A stretch of 64,000 nucleotides of DNA from Gilvirhabdus luticola (GCF_032583975.1 NZ_JAWHTF010000007.1), one strand, 5' to 3'; positions 26,568 through 35,483 are shown, numbered from the stretch's first letter. Notes: generated from the sequence alone by a model not told the origin. Made by a program: numbers and translations.

Positions 26568-26698
26568 GAATAATATTCAGCTTACATATGTTTTACTATA
26601 CTTCTATGGCTGGTATTTATAAGAAGTATAACGGTAAATGGAAAGTAGATTTTGTAGCTTCAACCAATAAACCAACTATTTTAACAATTATTAATTAA
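26568..26698 (+). pseudogene. Remnant of an NTF2-like lipoprotein gene (3' end)
   Basis: The frame ending at the TAA at 26696 translates to a segment with AGIYKKYNGKWKVDFVASTN followed by KPTILTIIN. It aligns over its last 33 residues with the end of the gene at 24952-25467 (16 identical). The frame closes upstream at a TGA (26567-26569), and the rest of the gene is missing, so this is a decayed paralogue end. A Met at 26588 could start a 36-residue peptide, but nothing supports its translation. Confidence 0.75.
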
Positions 26699-26711
26699 AA
26701 AATATAAGTTT

Positions 26712-27155
26712 ATGACTCGATTTAAAATCATACTTTTCCAACTTTGCTTATTGTTTGTTCTTTCTTGTAAACAAAACAAAAATGAGGAAAACAAAGTAAA
26801 ATGGAAAAAAGAAATCATTGATGCTGAAACAAAATTTGCAAACTTTCTCAAAGAAAAAGGTATGCATGATGCATTTGTAGCTTTTGCTGCTGATGACGCT
26901 GTCTTAATGAGAAATAATGACCTCGTCATTGGTAAAGAAGCAATTGACAAACGTTACAGCAATTTAAACTCAAAAAATCTGGATTGGAAACCAGACTTTG
27001 TAGAAGTATCAAATTCAGGTGATCTCGCCTACACTTATGGCAAATACTATTATACATACAAAGACTCCATCGGGAATGAGCAGGTAGATACTGGTATTTT
27101 TCATACGGTTTGGAAACGACAAAAAGACGGCAGTTGGAAATATGTTTGGGATTAA
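26712..27155 (+). CDS. DUF4440/SnoaL-like NTF2-fold lipoprotein
   Basis: 147 residues with lipobox FVLSC (Cys19). The mature protein has the DUF4440 pattern: an amphipathic helix (AETKFANFLKEKGMHDAFVAF), ADDAVLMRNNDLVIGKEAI, and closing strands TVWKRQKDGSWKYVWD. It is an exported NTF2-like protein without a clear active site. It closes the array and is followed immediately by a bidirectional hairpin terminator. Confidence 0.8.
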   Translation: MTRFKIILFQLCLLFVLSCKQNKNEENKVKWKKEIIDAETKFANFLKEKGMHDAFVAFAADDAVLMRNNDLVIGKEAIDKRYSNLNSKNLDWKPDFVEVSNSGDLAYTYGKYYYTYKDSIGNEQVDTGIFHTVWKRQKDGSWKYVWD

Positions 27156-27184
27156 AAAAGGCCCAAATAATTGAGCCTTTTTTA
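27154..27184. terminator. Bidirectional rho-independent terminator
   Basis: The stem AAAAAAGGC (from 27154) pairs with GCCTTTTTT (from 27175) around a short loop. It lies between the convergent genes ending at 27155 and 27212 and can serve both strands. It overlaps the last bases of the plus-strand stop codon. Confidence 0.85.
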
Positions 27185-27211
27185 TTACTGATCGTATTTT
27201 GGTTGATTTTT

Positions 27212-28312
27212 CTAAATACTTTCTCCCATTTCTTTTAAAAGCTTTTCTGAATTTGCCTTAACGTTAGCTGGCGGATTCATTGATAATGACTTTCTAAGAT
27301 TCTTTATTGCATTCTTTTTATCTCCCATGGTTTTATAACATTCTCCCAAACTATCATAGACATTTGGGTTTGTCGGATCTAGTTCAGCAGCTTTTTTAAA
27401 GTAAGTTAAAGCTCTATCATAATCTTTTGCACCCAGCATTTGATATCCAAGCACGTTCAATTGATTTGCATTTGCTGTACTTGATGCTTCATCCATAACT
27501 GCTACATATTCGGCCGTCCTGCCCAACTTATTAAGGATTTGCCCTTTAATTGCTAAATTATTAAAGGTTTGCTGGCTATAGAAATTACCAGCAATAGCGC
27601 CATCAATCCATCCTAATGCTTCATTTAAATCACCTCCATTGTTTAAAGCAAAATTAGCGGCTTGCTCCCAATTTTGTCTATTGAAACCTAATTGACCTTT
27701 ACTTTTCTCTCTAAATTCATTTAAAACAATTTCGGTAACATCAAATTCTATTGTAAAAGGAAATTCTCTTGTTCCCCAAACCAATGATACAACCGTAGAT
27801 GTAGGATTAACAGTATTAAATTCATAGGTTAGCAATTCTCTACTGGGCACTGTTTTGGTTGTAATATCTGCTCTTAAAGCATCATGGCTTGGGTCATAGA
27901 AAAAACTTCCCCAAGCATCAGTATCGTTTGATAGAATAAGTGTGGCTTGATCTCCTTCTTTAACTTCTATAAAAAGTCCGTAGGTACCCGCCTTAATATC
28001 TTTTCCTTCTACTTTGGCATCATGAGAAAATGAAATCGTAGTATTCTCATTTGCTCCCGCTCGCCAAGGAGCAGCTGTAGATGTTCCAAACCCAAGATTG
28101 TTCATTCCATAAGGCACTACGTTACCATAAATGTCTCGACCATTTACACTTGGTCTTGCATAGGTAATGGAAACGTCTGAAGTACCAACACGTTGTGAAA
28201 CTGTTGCTTGTTGACTACCACGAGGTTGATTTATTTGAGCCTGTGAGAATGTTGATAAAAAAAGTGCAAAAATTAAAGCTCCTGCACCAAATAAATTGTT
28301 TAAATGTTTCAT
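27212..28312 (-). CDS. Exported DUF2911 protein with C-terminal TPR repeats
   Basis: 366 residues with a signal peptide ending at QA (about residue 25). The DUF2911 domain covers about 30-200 (RGSQQATVSQRVGTSDVSIT, GNVVPYGMNNLGFGTSTAAP, GTYGLFIEV). Tetratricopeptide repeats follow in 230-360 (DYDRALTYFKKAAELDPTNP, NVYDSLGECYKTMGDKKNAI). DUF2911 proteins are common in Bacteroidota and their function is unknown; the TPR part suggests protein binding in the periplasm. The upstream region is shared with the divergent TetR gene. Confidence 0.85.
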   Translation of the reverse strand: MKHLNNLFGAGALIFALFLSTFSQAQINQPRGSQQATVSQRVGTSDVSITYARPSVNGRDIYGNVVPYGMNNLGFGTSTAAPWRAGANENTTISFSHDAKVEGKDIKAGTYGLFIEVKEGDQATLILSNDTDAWGSFFYDPSHDALRADITTKTVPSRELLTYEFNTVNPTSTVVSLVWGTREFPFTIEFDVTEIVLNEFREKSKGQLGFNRQNWEQAANFALNNGGDLNEALGWIDGAIAGNFYSQQTFNNLAIKGQILNKLGRTAEYVAVMDEASSTANANQLNVLGYQMLGAKDYDRALTYFKKAAELDPTNPNVYDSLGECYKTMGDKKNAIKNLRKSLSMNPPANVKANSEKLLKEMGESI

Positions 28313-28628
28313 GCGTAATTGTTTAATTGGTTAATAAAGTCATATGAAGTTCGCAAAAGAAAGCCTCGAACACTATCTCTAGCTTAAGGGTTTGCTAATT
28401 TCATATTGATTTTGTTATTGATTCGTTTTTTAAAAGTAATTGCTTAAAACATCATGTCTTGTTAGCAATATGTTAAAGTAAATTGGTAAACTGTTAATTA
28501 ACTATTTGTTAAGAATAATTTGCAATTTAAAAATCCCTGATAAATCATAAATGGCAGATTACATCATAAAAAAGAGTTAAAGTAAAAAAATACATGCTCT
28601 CAAATGCGGAAATACAAAATATTCATTG

Positions 28629-28636
28629 TATTTTTG
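28629..28636 (+). promoter_or_regulatory. Bacteroidota -7 element of the TetR-like gene
   Basis: TATTTTTG matches TAnnTTTG exactly. It lies 40 bp before the ATG at 28677. No good TTG element was found at the expected -33 distance, so the promoter may be weak or activator-dependent. Confidence 0.5.
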
Positions 28637-28664
28637 TCTAACTATTTTTACTAAAAGTTAAACA
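28635..28664. promoter_or_regulatory. Candidate TetR operator (inverted repeat)
   Basis: TGTCTAACT and AGTTAAACA form an inverted repeat with 8 of 9 positions complementary and a 12-bp spacer. It overlaps the -7 element and the expected start site, and lies just before the regulator's ATG. This position fits autorepression by the encoded TetR-like protein. It is an inference from position and symmetry. Confidence 0.4.
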
Positions 28665-28676
28665 AAATATATTGTT

Positions 28677-29333
28677 ATGTCAAACAAAAAAAGCATTACC
28701 AATAAAAACATTATAGATTTTTATATGAATTATGTTTTAGAACATAATCAGCAACCTCCAACTGTGTATGCCTTTGCAAAAGCTAATAACTTTAAAGAGC
28801 AAGATTTTTATAAATACTTTGGATCCTTTCAAGCTGTTGAAGAATATATTTTCAAAGCATTTTTTGATAACACCATAGAAACTCTTCATAAAAGCAATGA
28901 CTATGAGGCTTTTGAAACGCGTAATAAATTATTAAGTTTTTATTTCACCTTTTTCGAAAACTTAACCGCAAATAGAAGCTATGTAAAATATGCCTTAAGC
29001 AGTGATATAAACAATATAAGCAACTTAAAACAACTTTCAAAACTAAAGCATTCATTTACACAATACATTGAGAAGCTAGGAATTGAACTCATCGAAACTA
29101 AACAGAATCAGCTAGATAAAATTCAAAAGAATGGTTTAAAAGAAAGTGCATGGATACAACTGTTACTGACATTAAAATTTTGGATGGACGATACATCGGC
29201 AAGTTTTGAAAGGACCGACATTTTTATTGAGAAATCTGTTAATACAAGTTTTGATGTACTAAATGTGGCTCCAATTAAAAGCTTAATAGATTTCGGAAAA
29301 TTTATATTTAAAGAAAAAGTACAATTGTCCTAA
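28677..29333 (+). CDS. TetR-family-like transcriptional regulator
   Basis: 218 residues, helical throughout. The N-terminal 60 residues hold a degenerate TetR helix-turn-helix: TVYAFAKANNFKEQDFYKYF matches the pattern A-x-x-x-x-x-x-x-x-x-x-Y-x-Y-F, with KYF where TetR proteins usually have YYHF. The C-terminal domain is typical of the flavobacterial TetR proteins that lie next to ABC1 kinases. It is separated by 9 bp from the kinase gene and probably regulates it and itself. Confidence 0.75.
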   Translation: MSNKKSITNKNIIDFYMNYVLEHNQQPPTVYAFAKANNFKEQDFYKYFGSFQAVEEYIFKAFFDNTIETLHKSNDYEAFETRNKLLSFYFTFFENLTANRSYVKYALSSDINNISNLKQLSKLKHSFTQYIEKLGIELIETKQNQLDKIQKNGLKESAWIQLLLTLKFWMDDTSASFERTDIFIEKSVNTSFDVLNVAPIKSLIDFGKFIFKEKVQLS

Positions 29334-29342
29334 AACACTCAC

Positions 29343-30650
29343 ATGATAACAATAGATAAAATACCCACTTCAAAATTACAACGCGCAACTAAACTTGTTT
29401 CTACAGGGGCCAAGGTCGGCGTTAACTATATTAAATATTATGGAGACAAACTTACTAAAACAGAAATAGAAGCTAAAGACAGGTTGAATGAGAATAATGC
29501 ATCTGATATTTACGATGGCCTGAAACAACTTAAAGGAAGTGCTCTAAAGGTTGCACAAATGTTAAGTATGGAAAAAAGTATTATGCCACAGGCTTATGTT
29601 GAAAAATTTTCGCTAGCTCAATTTTCAGTGCCCCCATTATCACCTCCATTAGTAATAAAAACTTTTAAAAAATATTTTGGAAAATCACCTTATGAAATAT
29701 TTGATACTTTTAATGCAACATCAGTGAATGCAGCGAGTATAGGTCAAGTGCATCTTGCAGAAAAAAATGGAAAAAAGTTAGCTGTAAAAATTCAATATCC
29801 GGGTGTTTCAGAAAGTATTGCCTCTGATTTAGCAATGGTGAAACCTATTGCAATGAGTATGTTTAATATTAAGGGTAAAGGATCTGACCAATATTTTAAA
29901 GAGGTTGAAAATAAACTTATCGAAGAAACGGATTACATTCTTGAAGTTCAGCAAAGCAAGGAAATTGCAGAGGCTTGTTCACATATTTCCAATTTAAAAT
30001 TTCCAAAATACTATGAAGCCTTGTCTTCAGAACGCATAATTACAATGGATTATATGGCAGGTGAACATCTTTCTGAATTTACTGCTTATAATGACAACCA
30101 AGAATTATCAAACCAACTAGGTCAAGCACTTTGGGATTTTTATATGTATCAGATACATGAGCTTAAAAAAGTGCATGCAGATCCGCATCCTGGAAATTTT
30201 CTTGTATCAAAAAATGGTAATTTGATTGTTTTAGACTTTGGTTGTATGAAACAAATTCCTGATGAATTTTATACGCCTTATTTTGAATTAGCTCTTGAAG
30301 AAAATATTCATAATAAAGTTAGCTTTATTAACAAATTGTATGAACTCGAAATACTAAAAACTGATGATACTCAAGAAGAAATTTCATTTTTCACCGAAAT
30401 GTTCCACGAAATGTTAAGTTTATTCACAATGCCACTTCATCAAGACGTTTTTGATTTTTCAAATCCTGAATTTTTTACAAAAATTGCCGCTTTAGGCGAA
30501 AAATATTCGAAGAATACCGAATTAAGAAAAATGAATGGAAATAGAGGTTCTAAACACTTTATCTATATGAATCGTACATTTTTTGGATTGTATAATTTGA
30601 TGTTTGATTTAAAATCTCAAAATATAAAAATCAACAATATCGCAAACTAG
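29343..30650 (+). CDS. ABC1/AarF/UbiB-like atypical protein kinase
   Basis: 435 residues with the UbiB/ABC1 signatures: KGSALKVAQMLSM (the KxGQ-like helix motif), AASIGQVHLA (the A-rich loop replacing the P-loop Gly), LAVKIQYPG (ATP-binding Lys), HADPHPGNF (catalytic Asp-Asn) and VLDFGCMK (metal-binding DFG). Members support quinone synthesis or lipid homeostasis by ATPase activity and are not classical protein kinases. It forms a two-gene operon with the TetR-like gene. Its stop is followed by an in-frame open stretch to 30845, noted separately. Confidence 0.9.
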   Translation: MITIDKIPTSKLQRATKLVSTGAKVGVNYIKYYGDKLTKTEIEAKDRLNENNASDIYDGLKQLKGSALKVAQMLSMEKSIMPQAYVEKFSLAQFSVPPLSPPLVIKTFKKYFGKSPYEIFDTFNATSVNAASIGQVHLAEKNGKKLAVKIQYPGVSESIASDLAMVKPIAMSMFNIKGKGSDQYFKEVENKLIEETDYILEVQQSKEIAEACSHISNLKFPKYYEALSSERIITMDYMAGEHLSEFTAYNDNQELSNQLGQALWDFYMYQIHELKKVHADPHPGNFLVSKNGNLIVLDFGCMKQIPDEFYTPYFELALEENIHNKVSFINKLYELEILKTDDTQEEISFFTEMFHEMLSLFTMPLHQDVFDFSNPEFFTKIAALGEKYSKNTELRKMNGNRGSKHFIYMNRTFFGLYNLMFDLKSQNIKINNIAN

Positions 30651-30845
30651 ATAAATTCAACAAATCATGGACTCAAAGAGCTACATAGAATTTTTGAAAT
30701 AGCTCAAGAAGATTGGACATCATTTGGAGGAATTAAACTTCAATTTGCAACTTCTATAAGGAAAGTTATAGAAAACATTCGTTGTGAGTTAAAATCTTCC
30801 TTATTCATGATTTGCCGAAAAGGGTCAATACAGTATTATCTTTAA
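30651..30845 (+). pseudogene. Open stretch in frame after the kinase stop, possible gene remnant
   Basis: Directly after the TAG of the ABC1 gene the same frame stays open for 64 codons, reading HGLKELHRIFEIAQEDWTSF and then GGIKLQFATSIRKVIENI. The composition looks protein-like (amphipathic helices). There is no ATG, GTG or TTG near its beginning, and it does not resemble the ABC1 C-terminus, which looks complete. It is best read as the tail of a lost gene. The family was not recognised. Confidence 0.4.
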
Positions 30846-31051
30846 AAATCATAAAACAAAAGAAATGATAATAATATTTCCCTTTTTTAATATTTTAGCC
30901 AAAAACTCAATTGAAATAACAAAATTTCAAAAAGATAAACTACCTCCTTAAACAATGTCTCTTTAAGTATTTATAACTTAGTAAGTGTCTCATGAGTATT
31001 TAATTTGATAATTCTAAATTCGTTAATACTATAGAATGGTGTAAGACTAAT
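30846..31051. other. AT-rich spacer without recognised features
   Basis: Between the open stretch after the kinase and the stop of the TlpA-like gene, no ORF, repeat or convincing terminator was seen. Confidence 0.4.
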
Positions 31052-32269
31052 TTATTCCTCCAACAAAGAATTTACAAAGGCATAAAACTCGGTTTTAAAA
31101 GCGTCGTATTTTTCTCCAGTCGCTGGACCATTAAAACCAGTATGTATTTTCCGAACCTTACCTTTTTTATCAATAAAAACACTTGTTGGGTAAGACCATA
31201 CATGATTAAGCATGGGCAGTTTTTCCTGTGCTTTTACTTTGCTTGAACCACCAATTTGTGCAAGCAAAATAGGATAGTTAATATTCGCTTTCTCCTTATA
31301 TCGTTTTATGTTTTCAACGGCAATCTCATTCGTTTTAGCATACTCAAAAGCCAAAGCCACTATCTCTAAATCTTTATTTGTGTTTTCTCTATAAAATTGT
31401 GAGTAAAATTTTGTTTCGTCTAGACAATTAGGGCACCAGGTTCCCATAAGCTGCACGATCACTACCTTGTTTTTAAATTGGTCATCTTCTAATGATACTA
31501 AATTACCTTCAGCATCTGGAAAAGTAAACGCCAATTTATCGTAACCTTCTTTTAGAAATGTTAATTCATTTTCGTTAGGTAATTCGTAATTCTCATTTCG
31601 CGTAGCTATAAAAGGTTCTTTAAAATGGTTACCTGAATAAAACATACCTTGTAAAGTACTATCTGTTGCCGTGCCTGTAAATAAAAAGGCATGAGAACCA
31701 TCGAAGGTAGAGAGTTCAAAATGTTCTCCTTCTACTACTCCTTCCAGATATCTGTAATCTCCTGTCGTGGTTCTTATAGTACCCGTAAGCTTATTTTGCT
31801 GTTGCTTAAAGATACCTTTAGCAATGTATTCATCATCTTCAATTCTTGGGCTAAAAAGCATTTCCCAATTGCCTGTCAAATCTCTTTTTGGTTCATCAGA
31901 AACAAAATACCTTTTCTCATTACCAAATTCAGCATTAAAGGTTACTATTCTATCTCTTTCTGGATTAATAAAAATGCCAGACAAGTTGTTTTCATCTAAA
32001 AACTTTACAGCAATATAATTTTGGAACACAGGCATTTTTATATTCACCGAATCTCCTTTGTAGTTGATTTCATCAACAACTATAACCTCCTTATCATTAT
32101 AAATATGTAATTCTGTTTCGCCTTTAACTTCGAAAATAAAAGGCAAGATTTCATTATCCATAACCTCCAATGTCGCTCTCCACAAACCTTTTTTAAGGGT
32201 TTTAGTTGGTTTATCAGCACAAGAAAGAATAGAAAATAATATTATTGAGGAAAATAAAAATCTAATCAT
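31052..32269 (-). CDS. TlpA-like lipoprotein thiol:disulfide oxidoreductase
   Basis: 405 residues with lipobox FSILSC (Cys17). The N-terminal 250 residues form a beta-rich domain of the type seen in Bacteroidota TlpA-like proteins (repeated lipocalin-like strands such as LTGTIRTTTGDYRYLEG). The C-terminal thioredoxin domain has the active site GTWCPNCLDE (CPNC) and a cis-Pro region SYPTSVFIDKKG. It probably reduces or isomerises disulfides in the periplasm, attached to a membrane. Monocistronic and divergent from pheT. Confidence 0.88.
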   Translation of the reverse strand: MIRFLFSSIILFSILSCADKPTKTLKKGLWRATLEVMDNEILPFIFEVKGETELHIYNDKEVIVVDEINYKGDSVNIKMPVFQNYIAVKFLDENNLSGIFINPERDRIVTFNAEFGNEKRYFVSDEPKRDLTGNWEMLFSPRIEDDEYIAKGIFKQQQNKLTGTIRTTTGDYRYLEGVVEGEHFELSTFDGSHAFLFTGTATDSTLQGMFYSGNHFKEPFIATRNENYELPNENELTFLKEGYDKLAFTFPDAEGNLVSLEDDQFKNKVVIVQLMGTWCPNCLDETKFYSQFYRENTNKDLEIVALAFEYAKTNEIAVENIKRYKEKANINYPILLAQIGGSSKVKAQEKLPMLNHVWSYPTSVFIDKKGKVRKIHTGFNGPATGEKYDAFKTEFYAFVNSLLEE

Positions 32270-32404
32270 AAAACCAATACTAAAATTGTTGACCTAATAA
32301 ACAATAAAAAATGCATAAATAAAACAGAGACTCATTATTTAACCTCTTTTTATGATTTATATATTGAGCTAGTAAAAATTGCATTCACAATTTGCAACCC
32401 ATTG

Positions 32405-32435
32405 TTTGAATGCTGACTTCAATATTTTATCTTTG
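32405..32435 (+). promoter_or_regulatory. Promoter of pheT (TTTG, 19 bp, TATCTTTG)
   Basis: The -33 element TTTG (32405-32408) and the -7 element TATCTTTG (32428-32435) are separated by exactly 19 bp and match the Bacteroidota primary sigma consensus. The start of transcription is expected near 32442, leaving a leader of about 17 bases before the ATG at 32459. Confidence 0.75.
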
Positions 32436-32458
32436 CTCACTTAAACAGCAAATGGTAC

Positions 32459-34885
32459 ATGAAGATTTCTTATAACTGGTTAAAGCAATTTATTAAAATA
32501 AACTGGCCAGCAGAGCAAACAAGTGAATTACTTACTGATTTGGGACTTGAAGTTGAAGGTATTGAAACATTTCAATCTGTAAAAGGTGGTTTAGAAGGTG
32601 TCGTTATTGGTGAGGTCTTAACTTGTAAAAAGCATCCAAATGCAGACAAGCTAAAAATTACTACGGTCAATATTGGTACTGAAGACCATTTACAGATTGT
32701 ATGTGGCGCACCTAATGTAGCAAAAGGTCAAAAAGTACCTGTTGCTACCATAGGAACAACATTGTACACTCCTGAAGGCGAGGCATGGACGATTAAAAAA
32801 GGAAAGATTCGTGGAGAGGAAAGTCATGGAATGATCTGTGCTGAAGACGAACTTGGATTGGGCAAGTCTCATGATGGCATCATGGTATTAGATGAAAAGT
32901 TAAAGGTTGGTATTAAAGCTGCAGACGTTTTTAAGGTAGAGAATGATCAGGTTTTTGAAATTGGATTGACACCAAACAGAGCAGATGCCATGAGTCATTT
33001 AGGAGTGGCTCGCGACTTGAAAGCTGGTTTGTTGCAGAAAGACATAAATGTAGAACTTATAACACCATCCGCAAGTTCATTTCATGTGGACAATCGCACA
33101 CTGAAAATAGATGTTGAAGTTATTGATAAAGATTTAGCACCACGTTATTGTGGTGTCACCATTTCTGGTATTAAAGTGGAGAGCTCTCCAACGTGGCTTC
33201 AAAATAGATTAAGAGCCATTGGATTGAGCCCAATAAACAATGTAGTAGATATTTCCAATTATGTGTTGCACGAGTTGGGACAACCTCTACATGCTTTTGA
33301 TTCCAATACAATCAATGGCAACAAAGTTCTTGTTAAAACCTTACCAAAAGGTACAAAATTTGTAACATTAGATGGTGTTGAACGTGAATTGCACGAAGAT
33401 GATCTTATGATTTGCAATGCTGAAAAACCAATGTGTATAGCAGGTGTTTTTGGAGGTATTGCATCTGGAGTCACCGAAACTACAACGAGTATTTTTTTAG
33501 AGAGCGCCTATTTTAGTCCAATAAGTATCAGAAAAACTGCAAAACGTCATGGATTGAATACTGATGCTTCATTTAGATTTGAACGTGGTATAGACCCAAA
33601 TATTACAGAATATGCACTAAAACGTGCTGCGCTACTCATTCAGAATATAGCAGGTGGCGAAATAACAAGTGATATTGTGGATATTTATCCAAAAAAAATA
33701 GAAGACTTCCAAGTGCGTTTAAGCTTTGAGAATGCTGCAAAACTAATAGGTCAAGAAATTCCTAGAGACATTATAAAACGCATTTTAATGTCATTGGATA
33801 TTAAAATTAATAATGTAACAGAAACAGGACTCGGATTAACAGTGCCTGCCTATAGAAATGATGTACAACGAGAAGCAGACATTATTGAAGAAATCTTAAG
33901 AGTTTACGGTTATAACAATGTTGATACAACTCAAAAACTTAATGCTTCTATTTCTAATTCCTCAAAATTTGAAGACTATAAACTTCAGAATATTATTGGA
34001 AATCAATTGGTTGCCCAAGGCTTTTTCGAAATTCTTTCCAACTCGTTGACTACTCCAAGCTATACGAATTTAAGTGAGCAATTGCAAAGTGAGCATAGTG
34101 TAGAAATGTTAAATCCGTTAAGCAAAGATTTAAGTGTGTTACGACAAAGTTTATTGTTTTCTGGACTTGAAGCTGTAAGTTATAATTTAAATAGAAAACA
34201 AAATGACTTGAAATTGTTTGAGTTTGGAAAAACCTATCATCAATTGAATGAAAATCGTGAAGAATATAAATATTTGTCTTTGTTTGTTGCCGGAAATAAA
34301 AATACAGAACGATGGAATTCTCCAATTCAACAAAGTGATTTCTTTTATTTAAAAGGTATTGTTTCTTCTATTTTGGACCGTTTAGGCATTTCTAATTATA
34401 AAGTTTCTCCATTTACCAATGATGTGTTTAGTGAAGGCATTAATCTGTCTTTGGGCAAAACACTAATTGTGGAGTTTGGTTTGGTTAAAAAACCGATTTT
34501 AAAACATTTTGGTATCTCACAAGATGTACTATTTGCCAACTTTAATTGGAATAATCTTTTACAATTGATTAAACATCATACCATTGTTTTTAAGAATATT
34601 CCAAAATATCCTGAAGTAAGACGTGATTTTGCGTTACTAATTGATGACCAAGTTACTTTTGAGCAAATTGATTCAATCGCAATGAAAACTGAAAAGGATT
34701 TATTGAAAGATGTTGATTTGTTTGATGTCTATCAAGGTAAGAATTTACCCAAGGGGAAAAAGAGCTATGCTGTGAGTTTTACCATACAAGACGAAAGGAA
34801 AACACTTACAGACAAACAAATAGATAAAATAATGAAGAAGCTTCAAACCAATTTTGAAAAAGAGCTTGGTGCAGAGTTGCGTTAA
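32459..34885 (+). CDS. pheT: Phenylalanine--tRNA ligase beta subunit
   Basis: 808 residues, the usual length. It has the N-terminal tRNA-binding OB domain (about 40-150; KHPNADKLKIT, IVCGAPNVAKGQKVP), B3/B4 editing domain, B5 domain, the catalytic-like core and the C-terminal anticodon-binding FDX-ACB domain (about 715-808; YPEVRRDFALLIDD, LFDVYQGKNLPKGKKS). It pairs with PheS, encoded elsewhere, to charge tRNA-Phe. A clear promoter precedes it and a strong hairpin terminator follows. Confidence 0.98.
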   Translation: MKISYNWLKQFIKINWPAEQTSELLTDLGLEVEGIETFQSVKGGLEGVVIGEVLTCKKHPNADKLKITTVNIGTEDHLQIVCGAPNVAKGQKVPVATIGTTLYTPEGEAWTIKKGKIRGEESHGMICAEDELGLGKSHDGIMVLDEKLKVGIKAADVFKVENDQVFEIGLTPNRADAMSHLGVARDLKAGLLQKDINVELITPSASSFHVDNRTLKIDVEVIDKDLAPRYCGVTISGIKVESSPTWLQNRLRAIGLSPINNVVDISNYVLHELGQPLHAFDSNTINGNKVLVKTLPKGTKFVTLDGVERELHEDDLMICNAEKPMCIAGVFGGIASGVTETTTSIFLESAYFSPISIRKTAKRHGLNTDASFRFERGIDPNITEYALKRAALLIQNIAGGEITSDIVDIYPKKIEDFQVRLSFENAAKLIGQEIPRDIIKRILMSLDIKINNVTETGLGLTVPAYRNDVQREADIIEEILRVYGYNNVDTTQKLNASISNSSKFEDYKLQNIIGNQLVAQGFFEILSNSLTTPSYTNLSEQLQSEHSVEMLNPLSKDLSVLRQSLLFSGLEAVSYNLNRKQNDLKLFEFGKTYHQLNENREEYKYLSLFVAGNKNTERWNSPIQQSDFFYLKGIVSSILDRLGISNYKVSPFTNDVFSEGINLSLGKTLIVEFGLVKKPILKHFGISQDVLFANFNWNNLLQLIKHHTIVFKNIPKYPEVRRDFALLIDDQVTFEQIDSIAMKTEKDLLKDVDLFDVYQGKNLPKGKKSYAVSFTIQDERKTLTDKQIDKIMKKLQTNFEKELGAELR

Positions 34886-34894
34886 TATTATAAG

Positions 34895-34921
34895 AAAAGC
34901 CTGCAATTAGCAGGCTTTTTC
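34895..34921. terminator. Rho-independent terminator after pheT
   Basis: AAAAGCCTGC and GCAGGCTTTTT form a GC-rich stem with the loop AATTA, followed by a T run. It lies 10 bp past the pheT stop. The A tract on its 5' side also lets it act on the minus strand for the cold shock gene, whose stop is at 34945. Confidence 0.9.
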
Positions 34922-34944
34922 AAAACTCTAAAAAAATTAATGCG

Positions 34945-35136
34945 TTAAATTACTTTAACATTTATTGCGTTTAATCCTTTTTTACCTTCTTTTAATTCGA
35001 ACTCAACGTTATCTCCTTCAGAGATTCTGTCAATTAAGCCAGAAACATGAACAAAATACTCGTTAGACGATCCCTCTTCAATAATAAATCCAAATCCTTT
35101 AGACTCGTTGAAGAATTTTACTGTACCGTTTTTCAC
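34945..35136 (-). CDS. Cold shock domain protein
   Basis: 63 residues, one complete CSD. It has the start GTVKFFNESKGFGFI (RNP1 KGFGFI) and EYFVHVSG (RNP2-like), with EYF in place of the usual DIFVH. It binds single-stranded RNA or DNA and works as an RNA chaperone. The gene has its own -7 element upstream. The leader is short, about 20 bases, so the long thermosensor leader of E. coli cspA is absent. Confidence 0.93.
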   Translation of the reverse strand: MKNGTVKFFNESKGFGFIIEEGSSNEYFVHVSGLIDRISEGDNVEFELKEGKKGLNAINVKVI

Positions 35137-35162
35137 TGTAATAAATATAAATTAATAAAGTA

Positions 35163-35170
35163 CAAATGTA
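35163..35170 (-). promoter_or_regulatory. -7 element of the cold shock gene
   Basis: On the minus strand this reads TACATTTG, an exact match to TAnnTTTG, 27 bp before the start codon. No clear -33 TTG was seen. Confidence 0.5.
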
Positions 35171-35246
35171 ATATTATTAATGTTGATTACGATATTTTAA
35201 TTCAGAATTAATTTTCGTATCTTGTAAGAACGATGAACAATTAATT

Positions 35247-35483
35247 ATGAAAGAATCAAATTACATCAAAATATATACAGGAAGTTTTATTATTGCTCAA
35301 CTTATTACTGATCATCTAGAAGCCATAGGAATTACGCCTGTCATTAAAGACGAAACCGAATCTGCAAGACTTGCTGGTTTTGGGTCTTCAATACCTGGTC
35401 TACAAGAAGTTTATGTTACCAAAGATGAATTGGATACTGCAGTTCCTGTAGTAGAAAATGTAACTTCAGAATTACAAAACTAA
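35247..35483 (+). CDS. DUF2007 family protein
   Basis: 78 residues with the DUF2007 pattern: IYTGSFIIAQLITDHLEAIG, then EVYVTKDELDTAVPVV. This ferredoxin-like domain is often described as a putative signal-transducing protein, but its function is unknown. The stop touches the end of the convergent ABC-F gene. Confidence 0.85.
   Translation: MKESNYIKIYTGSFIIAQLITDHLEAIGITPVIKDETESARLAGFGSSIPGLQEVYVTKDELDTAVPVVENVTSELQN

Larger units (their letters stand above)
28313..28676. other. 364-bp divergent intergenic region
   Basis: This spacer separates the DUF2911 gene (minus) and the TetR-like gene (plus). It contains a good -7 element and a palindrome next to the regulator start, listed separately. 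No ORF or RNA gene was recognised in the rest, which is very AT-rich. Confidence 0.5.

Noticed and set aside
26588..26698. Functional 36-residue protein
   Set aside because: It matches only the C-terminus of a larger neighbour and lacks the signal peptide and most of the fold.
34050..34325. Antisense open frame within pheT
   Set aside because: It lies fully within a conserved essential gene and has no protein-family features.
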